Assembly: GCA_001766825.1 (NCBI GenBank) | Contig: LYOR01000002.1 | Span: 1-60,260 of the forward strand | DNA length: 60,260 nt | DNA from: Candidatus Syntropharchaeum butanivorans | Lineage (GTDB): Archaea > Halobacteriota > Syntropharchaeia > Syntropharchaeales > Syntropharchaeaceae | Direction of reading: 5' to 3' | Part shown: one piece after another, positions 25,784-34,910 of the stretch | How the letters are laid out: each line of letters starts with the position of its first letter | How positions within the stretch are numbered: the first letter of the stretch is position 1 | Translations under genes and position numbers: made by a program | The notes under the pieces: generated by a model | Told to the model about the DNA's origin: nothing | What the model saw: the letters and a program-made list of their open reading frames with translations, nothing else | Databases searched by the model: none

Positions 25784-27307
25784 CTAAAACTTATCCTCCT
25801 CTCTATACCATGCCGGGAACCAGCTGTAGTACTCAGGTGGATGCTGCTTCAGAAGTGCCTGGTATGTCGCCTTTGCAAGTGCGATACCACCACGTCTGTC
25901 TCTGTATAGATCTACAAGCCCCTTTTCCTCCAAGGAAACGAGTACCTCGTCCAGCTTCTCGTCTTCAACCTCAAACTCCGCTTTTATATCTTCCCTTGAC
26001 ATATGAAGCCCCGGATTGGACCTGTAGTCCTCACATAGAACCTCGATAAGTGTCTCCTCACTGAAGTCCTTCCGCTTTTCTGGCCTTGGTGATGATATCG
26101 GAACACCAAGCTCCTCATCGATCACCCGCTTGTAGTTAATCTTCAGATCATCTTTCATATCCCTGATACCTGCCCGGTATATCAGCGTCTTCATAATTTC
26201 GTTTGTCCCCATCGTGATCTGATGGACCTTTGCATCCCTCAGAATCCACTCAAGACCATAGAACTTCGTGAGCCCATCACCACCCATGAGCTGGATTGCT
26301 TCAGTTGCACACGTTAAGAGCGTATCTGAGGCGAAGCACTTCAAAACCGCACTTTCTGTCGCAGGCTCCTTACCCATATCGATCAAGTGCGCTGTATGGT
26401 AGAGCATGAGCCTTGCAAGCTTCAGGTTCTTGATTATATCTGCTACCTTAAACTGGTTGGTCGGGAAGTTCGAGGTCACCTGGCCGAACTGGACACGCCG
26501 CTCCATATACCAGACAGGTAGTCTCACACACTCTTTTAGCATACCGACGAGCATACATGAGCCGATCGTCCGCTCATAGTTGAGCCCTGACATCATCGCC
26601 ATCCAGCCATCTCCCTCTTTACCAACCATGTTCTCGAGCGAGACCTTTACATTGTCAAGGCTCAGGACACCGTTTGGCGTTGTATCGAACCCGATGAGAT
26701 CGTTTATCTTCTCGAGCTTGAACCCTGGCATCCCTTTCTCAACCAGAAATCCAGTCAGGTGCCGGTACTTCTTCCTGTCAGCCGGATCATCGCTTGTTCT
26801 TGCATAGACCATGTACCGGTCTGCCACGCCTGCATTCGATATGAACCGCTTCTTCCCGTTGAGGATATAGTGATCACCCTCCTTAACGGCCGTTGTCGCG
26901 GTTGCAGCTGCATCAGACCCAACGAACGGCTCTGTAATACAGACAGCTCCAATCTGTCCCTTTGCAATCTTCGGGAACCACCTCTCCTTCTGTTCCTCTG
27001 TTCCGTAGACGTGAAGCTGATGGTTGCCGCCAAGCGAGCTGACGAGGAAGGTGAGCCCAATCGTGGGGAGCCTGCTGAGTGTTTCGGTCACGATGCAGGC
27101 ACCGGTCAACCCAAGCTCCATTCCTCCATACTTCTTCGGGACATCAACACCAAAGTAGCCCTTCTCAGCGATCTTCTTCATGATCTGATGTGGATACTCA
27201 CGCCTCCACCACGCTTTCTCTGCTTCAGACCTGATCTCCTCAAGAAACTCCTCGACCTCGTCTGCAAGTTTCATCTGCTCCTCGGTCCACCACGGAAATT
27301 TCTCCAT
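25784..27307 (-). CDS. Acyl-CoA dehydrogenase with C-terminal winged-helix-like extension
   Basis: A 507-residue FAD enzyme that oxidises acyl-CoA to enoyl-CoA. The core (residues about 1-390) shows ACITEPFVGSDAAATATTA, NGKKRFISNAGVADRYMVY and QLMGGDGLTKFYGLEWILRDA. In the family's QIYEGT position it reads QITMGTNEI, so the usual MCAD-type Glu is absent. A Glu in LNYERTIG (about residue 245) matches the isovaleryl/long-chain type location. About 110 extra C-terminal residues look like a helical winged-helix domain (LIEVLCEDYRSN..., then EEKGLVDLYRDRRGGIAL). The ATG at 27307 has AGGTG upstream. No ETF genes are in the window. Confidence 0.9.
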   Translation of the reverse strand: MEKFPWWTEEQMKLADEVEEFLEEIRSEAEKAWWRREYPHQIMKKIAEKGYFGVDVPKKYGGMELGLTGACIVTETLSRLPTIGLTFLVSSLGGNHQLHVYGTEEQKERWFPKIAKGQIGAVCITEPFVGSDAAATATTAVKEGDHYILNGKKRFISNAGVADRYMVYARTSDDPADRKKYRHLTGFLVEKGMPGFKLEKINDLIGFDTTPNGVLSLDNVKVSLENMVGKEGDGWMAMMSGLNYERTIGSCMLVGMLKECVRLPVWYMERRVQFGQVTSNFPTNQFKVADIIKNLKLARLMLYHTAHLIDMGKEPATESAVLKCFASDTLLTCATEAIQLMGGDGLTKFYGLEWILRDAKVHQITMGTNEIMKTLIYRAGIRDMKDDLKINYKRVIDEELGVPISSPRPEKRKDFSEETLIEVLCEDYRSNPGLHMSREDIKAEFEVEDEKLDEVLVSLEEKGLVDLYRDRRGGIALAKATYQALLKQHPPEYYSWFPAWYREEDKF

Positions 27308-27372
27308 ATCTTCCACCTCTTTTTATATCATTTATCCATTACAGTTCAAAGGTAAAAAAATAAAAGAAAAAC

Positions 27373-28188
27373 TCACCTTCCCTTAAACTCAGGCTTCCGT
27401 TTCTCAAGGAACGCGCTCGTCCCTTCCTTGAAGTCCTCTGTTGAAACCGCCATACCGAAGCACTCAGCCTCGTAATAGAGCGCGCGATCGATATCCATCT
27501 CAATTCCCTTGTTAACAGCAAGCTTGATGATTCCGATTGTAACCGGACTGAGAGCCTTAAGCTTCTCGATATAATCATTCACAGCATTATCGAGCTCCTC
27601 GACCGGGACGACCCTGTTTATCAGGTTGAGCCGGTATGCCTCCTGCGCGTCGATGAGTCCTGCCTGCCCGAGCATGTTTATCTCCATCGACTTCGTCCGG
27701 CCCACGAGCCTCGTCAGCCGCTGTGTTCCACCGGCTCCCGGGATCACACCAAGATTGATCTCAGGTTGGCCGAACTTCGACTTGTCGGACGCAATCCTGA
27801 AATCACAGGACATTGCAAGCTCAAGTCCACCTCCAAGGCAGAAACCATTGATCTTTGCGATCACCGGGGTCTGAATAGCCTCTATCTCCCGGGTTATCAT
27901 CTGGAGCCACATTGACCAGTTTCTCGCCTCTATCGGGCTCTTTGACTGGAGCTCCGGGATGTCAGCCCCTGCACAGAAGGCTCGATCTCCTGCCCCGGTG
28001 ATGACGATCACCCTCATGGACTCATCCTCATCTGCGTCATGGATTGCAGTCCTCAGCTCGGTCATAACAGCTGTGTTAAGCGCATTTAACGCCTTTGGAC
28101 GGTTGAGTGTGATCGTTGCAACCCCATCTTTCTTCTCATAAATTATATTCTCAAAGTCCAACTCATCCACCTCCTGAAAATTCTCCAT
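27373..28188 (-). CDS. Enoyl-CoA hydratase (crotonase family)
   Basis: A 271-residue crotonase. Catalytic glutamates are visible in GFCLGGGLELAMSCD and GQPEINLGVIPGAGGTQRL, and the oxyanion-hole segment in AFCAGADIPEL. It hydrates enoyl-CoA in beta-oxidation. It lies 2 bases downstream of the DUF35 gene and upstream of the acyl-CoA dehydrogenase, in the order thiolase-DUF35-hydratase-dehydrogenase-nitroreductase. The hydroxyacyl-CoA dehydrogenase needed to complete the cycle is not in this window. Confidence 0.93.
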   Translation of the reverse strand: MENFQEVDELDFENIIYEKKDGVATITLNRPKALNALNTAVMTELRTAIHDADEDESMRVIVITGAGDRAFCAGADIPELQSKSPIEARNWSMWLQMITREIEAIQTPVIAKINGFCLGGGLELAMSCDFRIASDKSKFGQPEINLGVIPGAGGTQRLTRLVGRTKSMEINMLGQAGLIDAQEAYRLNLINRVVPVEELDNAVNDYIEKLKALSPVTIGIIKLAVNKGIEMDIDRALYYEAECFGMAVSTEDFKEGTSAFLEKRKPEFKGR

Positions 28189-28190
28189 TT

Positions 28191-28637
28191 TTACTCAGCC
28201 AGTTCAAACAACGGGCATAGGAGGGGGCCACCCGAGAACTTATCCCCTGGCCACTCATACGCACCCTTCATCCTGACCTTCTTACCGCAAAGATCCTGCG
28301 TTGCCTTGTCCGGGTCATAATCCAGCCTTCCAATTACCCAGGGTCCCTCTACGGTCCTGACCATGCATGGGATATATGGTGCCTCATGCCCCTCTGGCGG
28401 GACTCTTATCACTGTGAAGGTCATGAGCTCTCCTTCTCCCTTTAGCTCCGTCTTCTCAAGGTCCATCCCACCACACCGCTGGCAGACCATCATTGGTGGG
28501 CATGTGTACTGCTTGCAGTCGTTGCACTTGAGTCCAAGTAGTTTTCCTTCTTTGAGCCCCTCCTGATAGTCAGCGAGCGTGAGCACAAGGTACTCCTTGT
28601 ACTTCTTCTCATACACTTCCTGCTCTATTCCAACCAT
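28191..28637 (-). CDS. DUF35 zinc-ribbon/OB-fold thiolase partner
   Basis: About 148 residues. A rubredoxin-like zinc ribbon (CNDC...CPPMMVCQRCG, residues about 38-58) is followed by an OB fold. In archaea such proteins bind acyl-CoA and bridge thiolase to its partners. The ATG at 28637 lies one base after the thiolase stop, with AGGAGG inside the end of the thiolase gene, so the two are coupled. The longer frame to 28700 is an overlap artefact. Confidence 0.88.
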   Translation of the reverse strand: MVGIEQEVYEKKYKEYLVLTLADYQEGLKEGKLLGLKCNDCKQYTCPPMMVCQRCGGMDLEKTELKGEGELMTFTVIRVPPEGHEAPYIPCMVRTVEGPWVIGRLDYDPDKATQDLCGKKVRMKGAYEWPGDKFSGGPLLCPLFELAE

Positions 28638-28638
28638 C

Positions 28639-29835
28639 TTACTTCCTCCTCTTCGATCTTCCAAGTATATGATGTACCAGTGTCCCGAAGTCTCCCCCAA
28701 GTGTGTCCGTCATCCCGTACTCCGGAACCGGATCAACCTGGTTACCCTTTGGCGCATCCCCTCGCATCTGTTCAACGACCGAAACAATTTGAGCCACACC
28801 GGTGGCACCAACCGGATGTCCTTTTCCGATTAACCCACCATCCATGTTTGTCGGGATCTTTCCTCCTATCTCTGTCTGACCCTCTGCTGTTGCCTCTGCA
28901 GCCTCCCCCCAGTCGAAGAAGCCCATGCACTCAAGCGCGATGAGCTCGGCTGAGGTGAAACAGTCATGAAGTTCAAGGATCTCAATGTCATCCGGGCTCA
29001 ATCCGGCCATCTTGAAGGCCTCTCTTGCTGAATATATACGTGATGGTGGCTTTGTGATATCCTCAATCCTTGCAAGGGGACCTCCTGCACCCTGGCCGTT
29101 ACCAAGCATGTAAACCGGTGTGTCTGTGTACTTTCTCGCGATATCGGCTGCACAGATAATAATCGCTGCAGCACCATCTGAGAATGGACAGCAATCAAGG
29201 AGTGTCAGGGGATCACAGATCATCCTCGAGTTGCGAACATCATCGACCGTTAAGTTCCCTAACTTCTTATAGAACTGAGACTTCGGGTTGAGCGCGCCAT
29301 GCTTGTGGTTCTTTATTGAGACATGAGCCATGCACTCAAGTGTTCTATCAAAAGGAATGTCATAGTTCCTGGAATAAAGTCTTGCCGCCATTGCAAAGAC
29401 GCCAGGGAATGTCAGCCCAGCAGGCCCCTCGGTTGTTGAGTGCCCACCCATTGCAAACGTCCTGGTTGCATAGGGGGTCCCCATTATCAGTGCCCGTTCA
29501 GTACCACAGGCCATCACGATATCATACCTCCCGGAGGCAACGTACATGAAGGCATCCCTGGCCGCAACGGTAGCAGATGCACATGCACCCTCAAATCGCG
29601 TACATGGCACCGGACTCAAGCCTAAGTCTGAGTTTGAGAAAATTCCTGGCATCACCTGCCCCTCTTCAAACCCTGGAAAGACCGCTCCCTGGAACACCGC
29701 CTCTATGTCCTTTTTATCGATTCCTGCATCAAGAATCGCCATCATCGCTGCCTCATTCTGAAGCTCGATGTTCGTCTTCTTCTCGGATCGTCCAAACTTC
29801 GTGTGCCCTATGCCTATTATAGCCACATCTCTCAT
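28639..29835 (-). CDS. Acetyl-CoA acetyltransferase (archaeal thiolase), copy 1
   Basis: A 398-residue archaeal/SCP2-type thiolase. The nucleophilic Cys lies in FEGACASATVAARDAF (about residue 87). The His/Cys set is in ELHDCFTSAELIALE and GKGHPVGATGVAQIV. It cleaves 3-ketoacyl-CoA to acetyl-CoA in beta-oxidation, or the reverse. It is the first gene of the five-gene beta-oxidation operon. It closely resembles the product of 30685-31875. Confidence 0.93.
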   Translation of the reverse strand: MRDVAIIGIGHTKFGRSEKKTNIELQNEAAMMAILDAGIDKKDIEAVFQGAVFPGFEEGQVMPGIFSNSDLGLSPVPCTRFEGACASATVAARDAFMYVASGRYDIVMACGTERALIMGTPYATRTFAMGGHSTTEGPAGLTFPGVFAMAARLYSRNYDIPFDRTLECMAHVSIKNHKHGALNPKSQFYKKLGNLTVDDVRNSRMICDPLTLLDCCPFSDGAAAIIICAADIARKYTDTPVYMLGNGQGAGGPLARIEDITKPPSRIYSAREAFKMAGLSPDDIEILELHDCFTSAELIALECMGFFDWGEAAEATAEGQTEIGGKIPTNMDGGLIGKGHPVGATGVAQIVSVVEQMRGDAPKGNQVDPVPEYGMTDTLGGDFGTLVHHILGRSKRRK

Positions 29836-30214
29836 TGGTCTATCACCCTCTTAATTTATCTTCACAGGAGCTTTTAATCCGATACTTATAAGCTTTTTCT
29901 TTTATCTACGATATTTGTCACATATCTGAGCCTATTTTACACGGAAGGTTTTGGATTTGTTCATTTATCCGTTATCGGTATCTGCTTTATCCCGGCTTTT
30001 AATCTCCTTTAAAATGGATAACATCTTTTTTATCGGTTTAATCAATAGAAAAAGTTTTTCAGTCCTTTTTCCTTGAGACAGAGATTATCTCTCCCGTGAA
30101 GGTACTATCATCTCGTGTAGCGCAGGGTAGATGACTCACGGTGTGGATAATTTTTTCTTGAAGTTCGGTTGAATACCAAACTCCCAAAAATGATAGAAAA
30201 TGAGTGGAAGAGGA
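29836..30214. other. Intergenic region with the promoter of the beta-oxidation operon
   Basis: About 380 AT-rich bases without a supported gene. On the minus strand GCTTATAAGT (about 29893-29884) is a good TATA box, roughly 50 bases before the thiolase ATG. The remainder has T-runs (30006-30080) and a partly self-complementary segment near 30095-30145 (CCGTGA ... TCACGG). I see no ORF or tRNA. Confidence 0.45.
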
Positions 30215-30679
30215 TCACCCTGTTAGGCTGAAAACAGGGTTAACCCTCTCCTGCCCAGAGTTGAATTTGTCCCCAGGGATGACCACCGGTCCGCTGAAGC
30301 TCACCCGTTTCCCAACAAGAAATTCTTTCTGGGCCCTCTCAACATCCACATCAAGCCTCGCAGGGATCCACGCTCCCTCATCAGTCTTGACCAGGGCAAC
30401 GACATAGGGGGCTTCAAATCCCTCGGGTGAGGTGAAAATGATCGTATAAGACATGATTTCACCCTGCCCACTGAGATCTACAATCTCGAAATCCCGGAAA
30501 GGCGTACGACATCGCTGACAGACTGAGAAGGGGGGTGCAGTAATCGCTCCACACTCTTTACATTTTATCCCTTTTATCTTCCCTTCCTTCAATGCCTCGC
30601 TCCACTCTCCATAGGTCAACGGATACTTGTAGGCACTTTCCATCTCAGCAAGAATCTCTTCTACGTCTTTTCCCGCCAT
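30215..30679 (-). CDS. DUF35 zinc-ribbon/OB-fold thiolase partner, second copy
   Basis: A 154-residue paralogue of 28191-28637 with zinc ribbon CKECGAITAPPFSVCQRCR (residues about 39-58) and an OB fold. The ATG at 30679 has AGGAGG 8 bases upstream, overlapping the end of thiolase copy 2; a GTG at 30688 is too close to that site. The pair is separated from the first thiolase operon by a 380-base promoter region. Confidence 0.88.
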   Translation of the reverse strand: MAGKDVEEILAEMESAYKYPLTYGEWSEALKEGKIKGIKCKECGAITAPPFSVCQRCRTPFRDFEIVDLSGQGEIMSYTIIFTSPEGFEAPYVVALVKTDEGAWIPARLDVDVERAQKEFLVGKRVSFSGPVVIPGDKFNSGQERVNPVFSLTG

Positions 30680-30684
30680 TTTTT

Positions 30685-31875
30685 TCACCTCCTGCGCTTA
30701 GAACGGCCAAGAATAATGTGTCCCAACGATGCGAAGGTTCCACCAAGGTTATCGGTCATGCCTATCTCCGGTACGGGCGTGACCTGGTTGCCTTTGACCT
30801 CTTCACCCCGCAGTTGTCTCACGAGAGAGTAAACCTGGGCAACACCCGTGGCACCGACCGGGTGTCCCTTTCCCATCAACCCACCATCTGGGTTCACCGG
30901 AATCTTCCCGCCTATGTCTGTCTCCCCTTCAGCCACAGCTTCTGCGCCTTTCCCCCACTCGAAGAATCCTATCTGCTCGTAGATCAGAATCTCTGCGATG
31001 GTGAAGCAATCGTGGGCCATGAGAACCTGAATGTCATCGGTACTGAGTCCAGCCATCTTGAAGGCCCTCCTCGAGGATTCTACTCTGCTTACAGCCTTTG
31101 TGTAATCCTCATGCCTGAATAGTGAACCTCCTGATGCGGCCCCCACACCAAGGACGTATATCGGCTCGTCTGTGTACTTTCTCGCAATATCAGCTGAACA
31201 GAGAATCGCTGCAGCACCACCATCGGTGAACGGGCAGCAATCCAGCAATGTCAGTGGCCAGGCGACCGGTCGCGCGTTGATGACATCCTCCACTTTTAGA
31301 TCCCCGTACTTCTGGTAAAACTGTGCCTTTGGATTTCTTGCACCGTGAGCGTGGTTCTTTATCGAGACGTGGGCCATCATCTCCCTGAGCTTCTCGAGAG
31401 GGATGCCGTATTTCCTGGAGTACATCGTGGAGGCAGAGGCAAAGACACCGGGGAAGGTGCTTCCGGTGTTACTCCCATAAAGCTCATCGCCCATGGCAAA
31501 TGTTCTCGTTGCATAGGGTGTCCCGGCGATGAGCGCTCTCTCTGTACCACCTGTGATAACGATATCGTAAAGACCGGAGGCTACGGCATTCCATGCGAGG
31601 ATGAAGGCGTATGTTGCACTTGTACACGCTCCTTCAAGCCTAAAGGCAGGTGCAGTCTTTGCCCCGATCTCCCAGGCAAGGTGCGGTGCTATGTTTATTA
31701 TCCCCTCATAGTTCTGGCCAAAGCAATTCCCAGTCCACAGACCCTCTATCTCCTTCGGTGAGACGCCTGCATCATCCATTGCCTGATGTGCAGCCTCTGC
31801 AAATAACTCAATGCATGTCCTATCTGTACGTCCAAACTTCGTCTGTCCAACACCAATAACCGCCACATCTCTCAT
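30685..31875 (-). CDS. Acetyl-CoA acetyltransferase (archaeal thiolase), copy 2
   Basis: A 396-residue paralogue of the thiolase at 28639. The active-site Cys is in LEGACTSATYAF; the other catalytic motifs are MAHDCFTIAEI and GKGHPVGATGVAQ. It is coupled to its own DUF35 gene. The two thiolase/DUF35 pairs differ enough to suggest different chain-length or branched substrates. No HMG-CoA synthase is adjacent, so the mevalonate-pathway complex is not indicated. Confidence 0.92.
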   Translation of the reverse strand: MRDVAVIGVGQTKFGRTDRTCIELFAEAAHQAMDDAGVSPKEIEGLWTGNCFGQNYEGIINIAPHLAWEIGAKTAPAFRLEGACTSATYAFILAWNAVASGLYDIVITGGTERALIAGTPYATRTFAMGDELYGSNTGSTFPGVFASASTMYSRKYGIPLEKLREMMAHVSIKNHAHGARNPKAQFYQKYGDLKVEDVINARPVAWPLTLLDCCPFTDGGAAAILCSADIARKYTDEPIYVLGVGAASGGSLFRHEDYTKAVSRVESSRRAFKMAGLSTDDIQVLMAHDCFTIAEILIYEQIGFFEWGKGAEAVAEGETDIGGKIPVNPDGGLMGKGHPVGATGVAQVYSLVRQLRGEEVKGNQVTPVPEIGMTDNLGGTFASLGHIILGRSKRRR

Positions 31876-32004
31876 TTACTCACCTTTTTTAATGTTTTAA
31901 TGGTAAGATCCATTTTCCCCGGTAGTATTAAAGTTTTTCTTTTTATTTTCAATTTTTTCTCTTCTGTGATGCTCCTATACTTTTTTACACAGGAGGTGAA
32001 TTCT

Positions 32005-32472
32005 TCACTCAACCGTTACAGGATCGATCACTCCATCTATCACATGGTCAAATGGTATAACCTTCCTCCACCCCATCTTCTCAAAGCTTCCCATAAAGGA
32101 TAACCCCAGCACCATCGCATCGGTTCCAATCTCCTTGATCATCTTGAGAACGTCCTCGGCGGTTGTTGGATATTTTGGCATCGCAAGCCCGCCAAGAATG
32201 AGAATTACATCAGGATTCATCGGATCAGCGCGGTCATCTGTGACACGGTAACCGATCCCCTCAACAAGCTTCATCCTTCTTGCGTGCTTGACGTCTGCGT
32301 TCGGGATGTATATCATCTCAAACCCTTTATTTCTTACAGCGTATGCGAGAAGCTCTGCAAGGGGCGTGCAGACCCCGACCGATCCCACAAATACGATCTT
32401 TGTACCCTCACCGAACTCATCTACAAGATCCCTGAAGGCTGTAAGGATACCCCCAATACCTTTGTAACCCAT
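32005..32472 (-). CDS. DUF2124 archaeal protein
   Basis: A 155-residue protein resembling the archaeal DUF2124 family. A Rossmann-like start FGEGTKIVFVGSVGVCTPLAELLAYAVR is followed by VILILGGLAMPKYPTTAED and a C-terminal GWRKVIPFDHVIDGVIDPV. Family function is unknown. It starts 6 bases after the ClC stop, so it is co-transcribed with it. It is followed by about 130 bases of untranslated sequence before thiolase copy 2. Confidence 0.7.
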   Translation of the reverse strand: MGYKGIGGILTAFRDLVDEFGEGTKIVFVGSVGVCTPLAELLAYAVRNKGFEMIYIPNADVKHARRMKLVEGIGYRVTDDRADPMNPDVILILGGLAMPKYPTTAEDVLKMIKEIGTDAMVLGLSFMGSFEKMGWRKVIPFDHVIDGVIDPVTVE

Positions 32473-32478
32473 ACCCTA

Positions 32479-34500
32479 TCACAACCCGATGTATCTTCTT
32501 ATCCCATCCACACGGTCTTCAGGCGAGAAGATCACGAGTCGATCACCGGCCTCGATCATGGTATCACCTCTTGGGATGATGATCCCCTCTTCTCGCAGTA
32601 TCGCGATGATTATTCCTGCCGGTAACCTGATATCTGCAAGCTTTTTACCTATCATCCAGTGATGAGGGGGTATATATACCTCAAAGATCCTTGTACCATA
32701 GATCGGAGAACTACTCACCGCATGTTTCCTCCTTGATGCAAGCACATCGCCCGCCATCGCCTTCACATGTGCCCTTGCAATATCAGACCTTGTGATAATC
32801 CCGAGAAGCTTCTTTGGATCTCTTCTATCAACAACCGGAAGCCTGCCTATATCAAGCAGGACGAGCTTATGCAGCGCATCCTCAAGGCTCTCATCAGGGT
32901 AGGTCGTGACAAGCCCGGTGGTTGTAACATCCTTCACGGGTCGCCTGTCCCACTCCTCCATCGGGACCTTCTCAAGGTCTTTCATCGTGACCATCCCGAT
33001 TAGTTTTCCGTCTTTCATAACAGGGTAACCCATGTGACCTGTTTTTTCCATCAGATCAAAGACCTTTCTCAGCTTATCATCAGGTGATACACTCAGGGGA
33101 TGGGGGTTCATCGCATCTTTCACCTTTATACCCTCAAGCACGTCCACGAGAAGCTCCTTCCTGTGTGCAGGCGATCTCAGCCTGGTTGATACCTGGCTCT
33201 CGTATATCGTCCACCGCTCGGTGAAGGCATAGGATGCCACATTCGCAAGCATCAACGGTACAAGAAGTGCGTAGCTTCCGGTCATCTCCGAGATCATCAG
33301 GATGGAGGCGATTGGAACCTTTGCAACGGCCGAGAAAAAGGATGCCATTCCTACAAGGACAAAACATGTGGGATTTGTGATGATATTCGGGAAGAAGATG
33401 TGTGAGACCTCTCCAACCACGCCTCCCACCATACCTCCTATAACAAGCGAGGGCGCGAATACACCTCCCGATCCACCAGAGCCAACGGTGAAGGATGTTG
33501 CAAGGATCTTTGCGAATATAAGGACGATCATGACTGAGAGGGTTATATTACCAAGCAGCGCGTCCTGGAGTGCATCGTAACCCGGTCCAAGGATCCCTGA
33601 TGAAGCATCTGGAAATAGAAGTATCAGTACACCGACTCCGAGCCCTCCAATCGCAGGCTTAAGATGGTTCGGGATTCTCAATCTTCTGAAGAACTTATCT
33701 CTCGTCGAGTAGAAGAGCGAGATATAGAAGATCCCAATCGCGGCACAGGTTAAACCAAGCAGCGCGTAGAAGGGAAGTTCGAGCGGGTCATCAAAAGCAC
33801 ACTGGCATGTGAGAAATATGGGATCAGGTCCTGTGAAATGGACAAATAAAGCGTAACCGATGACAGATGCCATGATTGCTGGAACAACCGCCCCCATCTC
33901 AAAGTCCCGCTTGTATAATACCTCAATTCCAAAGAGTGCGCCGCCAAGTGGTGACTTGAAGATACTTGCAATCCCTGCAGACATACCCGTGACCATCATT
34001 ATACGCCGATCCCTGTCAGAGAGCTTGAAATGTGACGCAAGAACTGATCCAGCGCCAGCAGCAATCTGTGCGATCGGCCCCTCTTTACCCGCACTCCCAC
34101 CAGATCCGATCGTGATTGCAGATGCGATCACCTTTATGATCGGGACTCTTCCCTGGATTACACCTCTTGCCTGGTGAAATGCCGAGATTACGGCATCCGT
34201 CCCATGCCCTTCTGCTTCTGGAGCAAAGCGATAGATGATAAAACCTGCAATCAAACCTCCAATAGCGGGGATGAGACTGAGTGGTAAGATCTGGCTCAGG
34301 TAACCCCGGAAGAGCAGAGTGGATGTATCAAGAAGAAAGTGAAAGATCAGGGCAGATAGTCCTGATATAATACCAATCAGGGTGGCGTAGATCGTCCATC
34401 TCTCGATGTACCTCAGCCTACCAATTTCATTCCTAGGTAACCTGGGCAGCTTCAGGGGTCTGATGGAGATACCCCCGGTATTCTGGAGCTGATATCTCAG
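32479..34500 (-). CDS. ClC-family chloride channel/antiporter with CBS pair and TrkA-C domain
   Basis: The membrane part shows the ClC selectivity motifs GSGGSAGKEGPIAQIAAG, GMSAGIASIFKSPLGGALF and GSGGSGGVFAPSLVIGG. A CBS pair (VKDAMNPHPLSVSP onwards) and a TrkA-C-like domain (GKKLADIRLPAGIIIAILREEG) follow. The first usable start in frame is TTG at 34254, but the frame stays open to 34506. The extra codons encode the expected N-terminal helix (RWTIYATLIGIISGLSALIF), so coding extends to about 34500. No ATG, GTG or TTG occurs there. A GAGGAGG site lies at 34508-34502, immediately before a CTG at 34500. The true start is unresolved: a rare start codon, coupling to the upstream gene, or a sequence error. 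Confidence 0.8.
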   Translation of the reverse strand: MRYQLQNTGGISIRPLKLPRLPRNEIGRLRYIERWTIYATLIGIISGLSALIFHFLLDTSTLLFRGYLSQILPLSLIPAIGGLIAGFIIYRFAPEAEGHGTDAVISAFHQARGVIQGRVPIIKVIASAITIGSGGSAGKEGPIAQIAAGAGSVLASHFKLSDRDRRIMMVTGMSAGIASIFKSPLGGALFGIEVLYKRDFEMGAVVPAIMASVIGYALFVHFTGPDPIFLTCQCAFDDPLELPFYALLGLTCAAIGIFYISLFYSTRDKFFRRLRIPNHLKPAIGGLGVGVLILLFPDASSGILGPGYDALQDALLGNITLSVMIVLIFAKILATSFTVGSGGSGGVFAPSLVIGGMVGGVVGEVSHIFFPNIITNPTCFVLVGMASFFSAVAKVPIASILMISEMTGSYALLVPLMLANVASYAFTERWTIYESQVSTRLRSPAHRKELLVDVLEGIKVKDAMNPHPLSVSPDDKLRKVFDLMEKTGHMGYPVMKDGKLIGMVTMKDLEKVPMEEWDRRPVKDVTTTGLVTTYPDESLEDALHKLVLLDIGRLPVVDRRDPKKLLGIITRSDIARAHVKAMAGDVLASRRKHAVSSSPIYGTRIFEVYIPPHHWMIGKKLADIRLPAGIIIAILREEGIIIPRGDTMIEAGDRLVIFSPEDRVDGIRRYIGL

Positions 34501-34910
34501 TCCTCCTCAAGGAGTCTGTCAACCTCCTCCTCAATCTTTGCCTTGACCTTCTCGATCTGCTCTCTTGTGATATTGCTGATTCTTCTGCTTGTATCACCTT
34601 CGATTATCGAAATCACCTGAACGGAGGCTGCCGGTTTTACCCCCATGAACTTCAACATCTCGGTTGCACATCCGTAGGTACAACCATCAACCGCGATCGT
34701 TTTGTGTTTCTTGATCGGTTTAAGCCCATCTTTCAGGATTGGTGTATCATTGTACATGAACGCCTTCCCAAATCCACCGAGCGAGACAATCTCAGCCACA
34801 TTCTCACGGCTTCCCTCACCAACCTCGATAGCCGCCCGTCTACCGAGCACGCCAACATAGTTCAGCCCACCACAGGCGGTGATGTTCACCTTCTTCTTCG
34901 ATCCAATCAC
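34497..34910 (-). CDS. DGC-domain putative zinc-binding protein
   Basis: About 137 residues of the DGC family, named for the Asp-Gly-Cys motif seen here in VDGCTYGCATEML. Further conserved cysteine and glycine positions lie in ITACGGLNYVGVLGRRAA. The C-terminus is a charged helix. The GTG at 34910 follows GGAGGT by 4 bases; an earlier GTG at 34916 overlaps that site. Homologues often sit near redox and corrinoid genes, and function is unknown. The stop overlaps the presumed start of the ClC gene. Confidence 0.75.
   Translation of the reverse strand: MIGSKKKVNITACGGLNYVGVLGRRAAIEVGEGSRENVAEIVSLGGFGKAFMYNDTPILKDGLKPIKKHKTIAVDGCTYGCATEMLKFMGVKPAASVQVISIIEGDTSRRISNITREQIEKVKAKIEEEVDRLLEED

Noticed and set aside
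30090..30150. tRNA-like string (GTAGCGCAGGGTAGATGACTC) and a CCGTGA/TCACGG pair
   Set aside because: No acceptor stem, anticodon arm or TPsiC consensus could be built. The complementarity is short and probably incidental.
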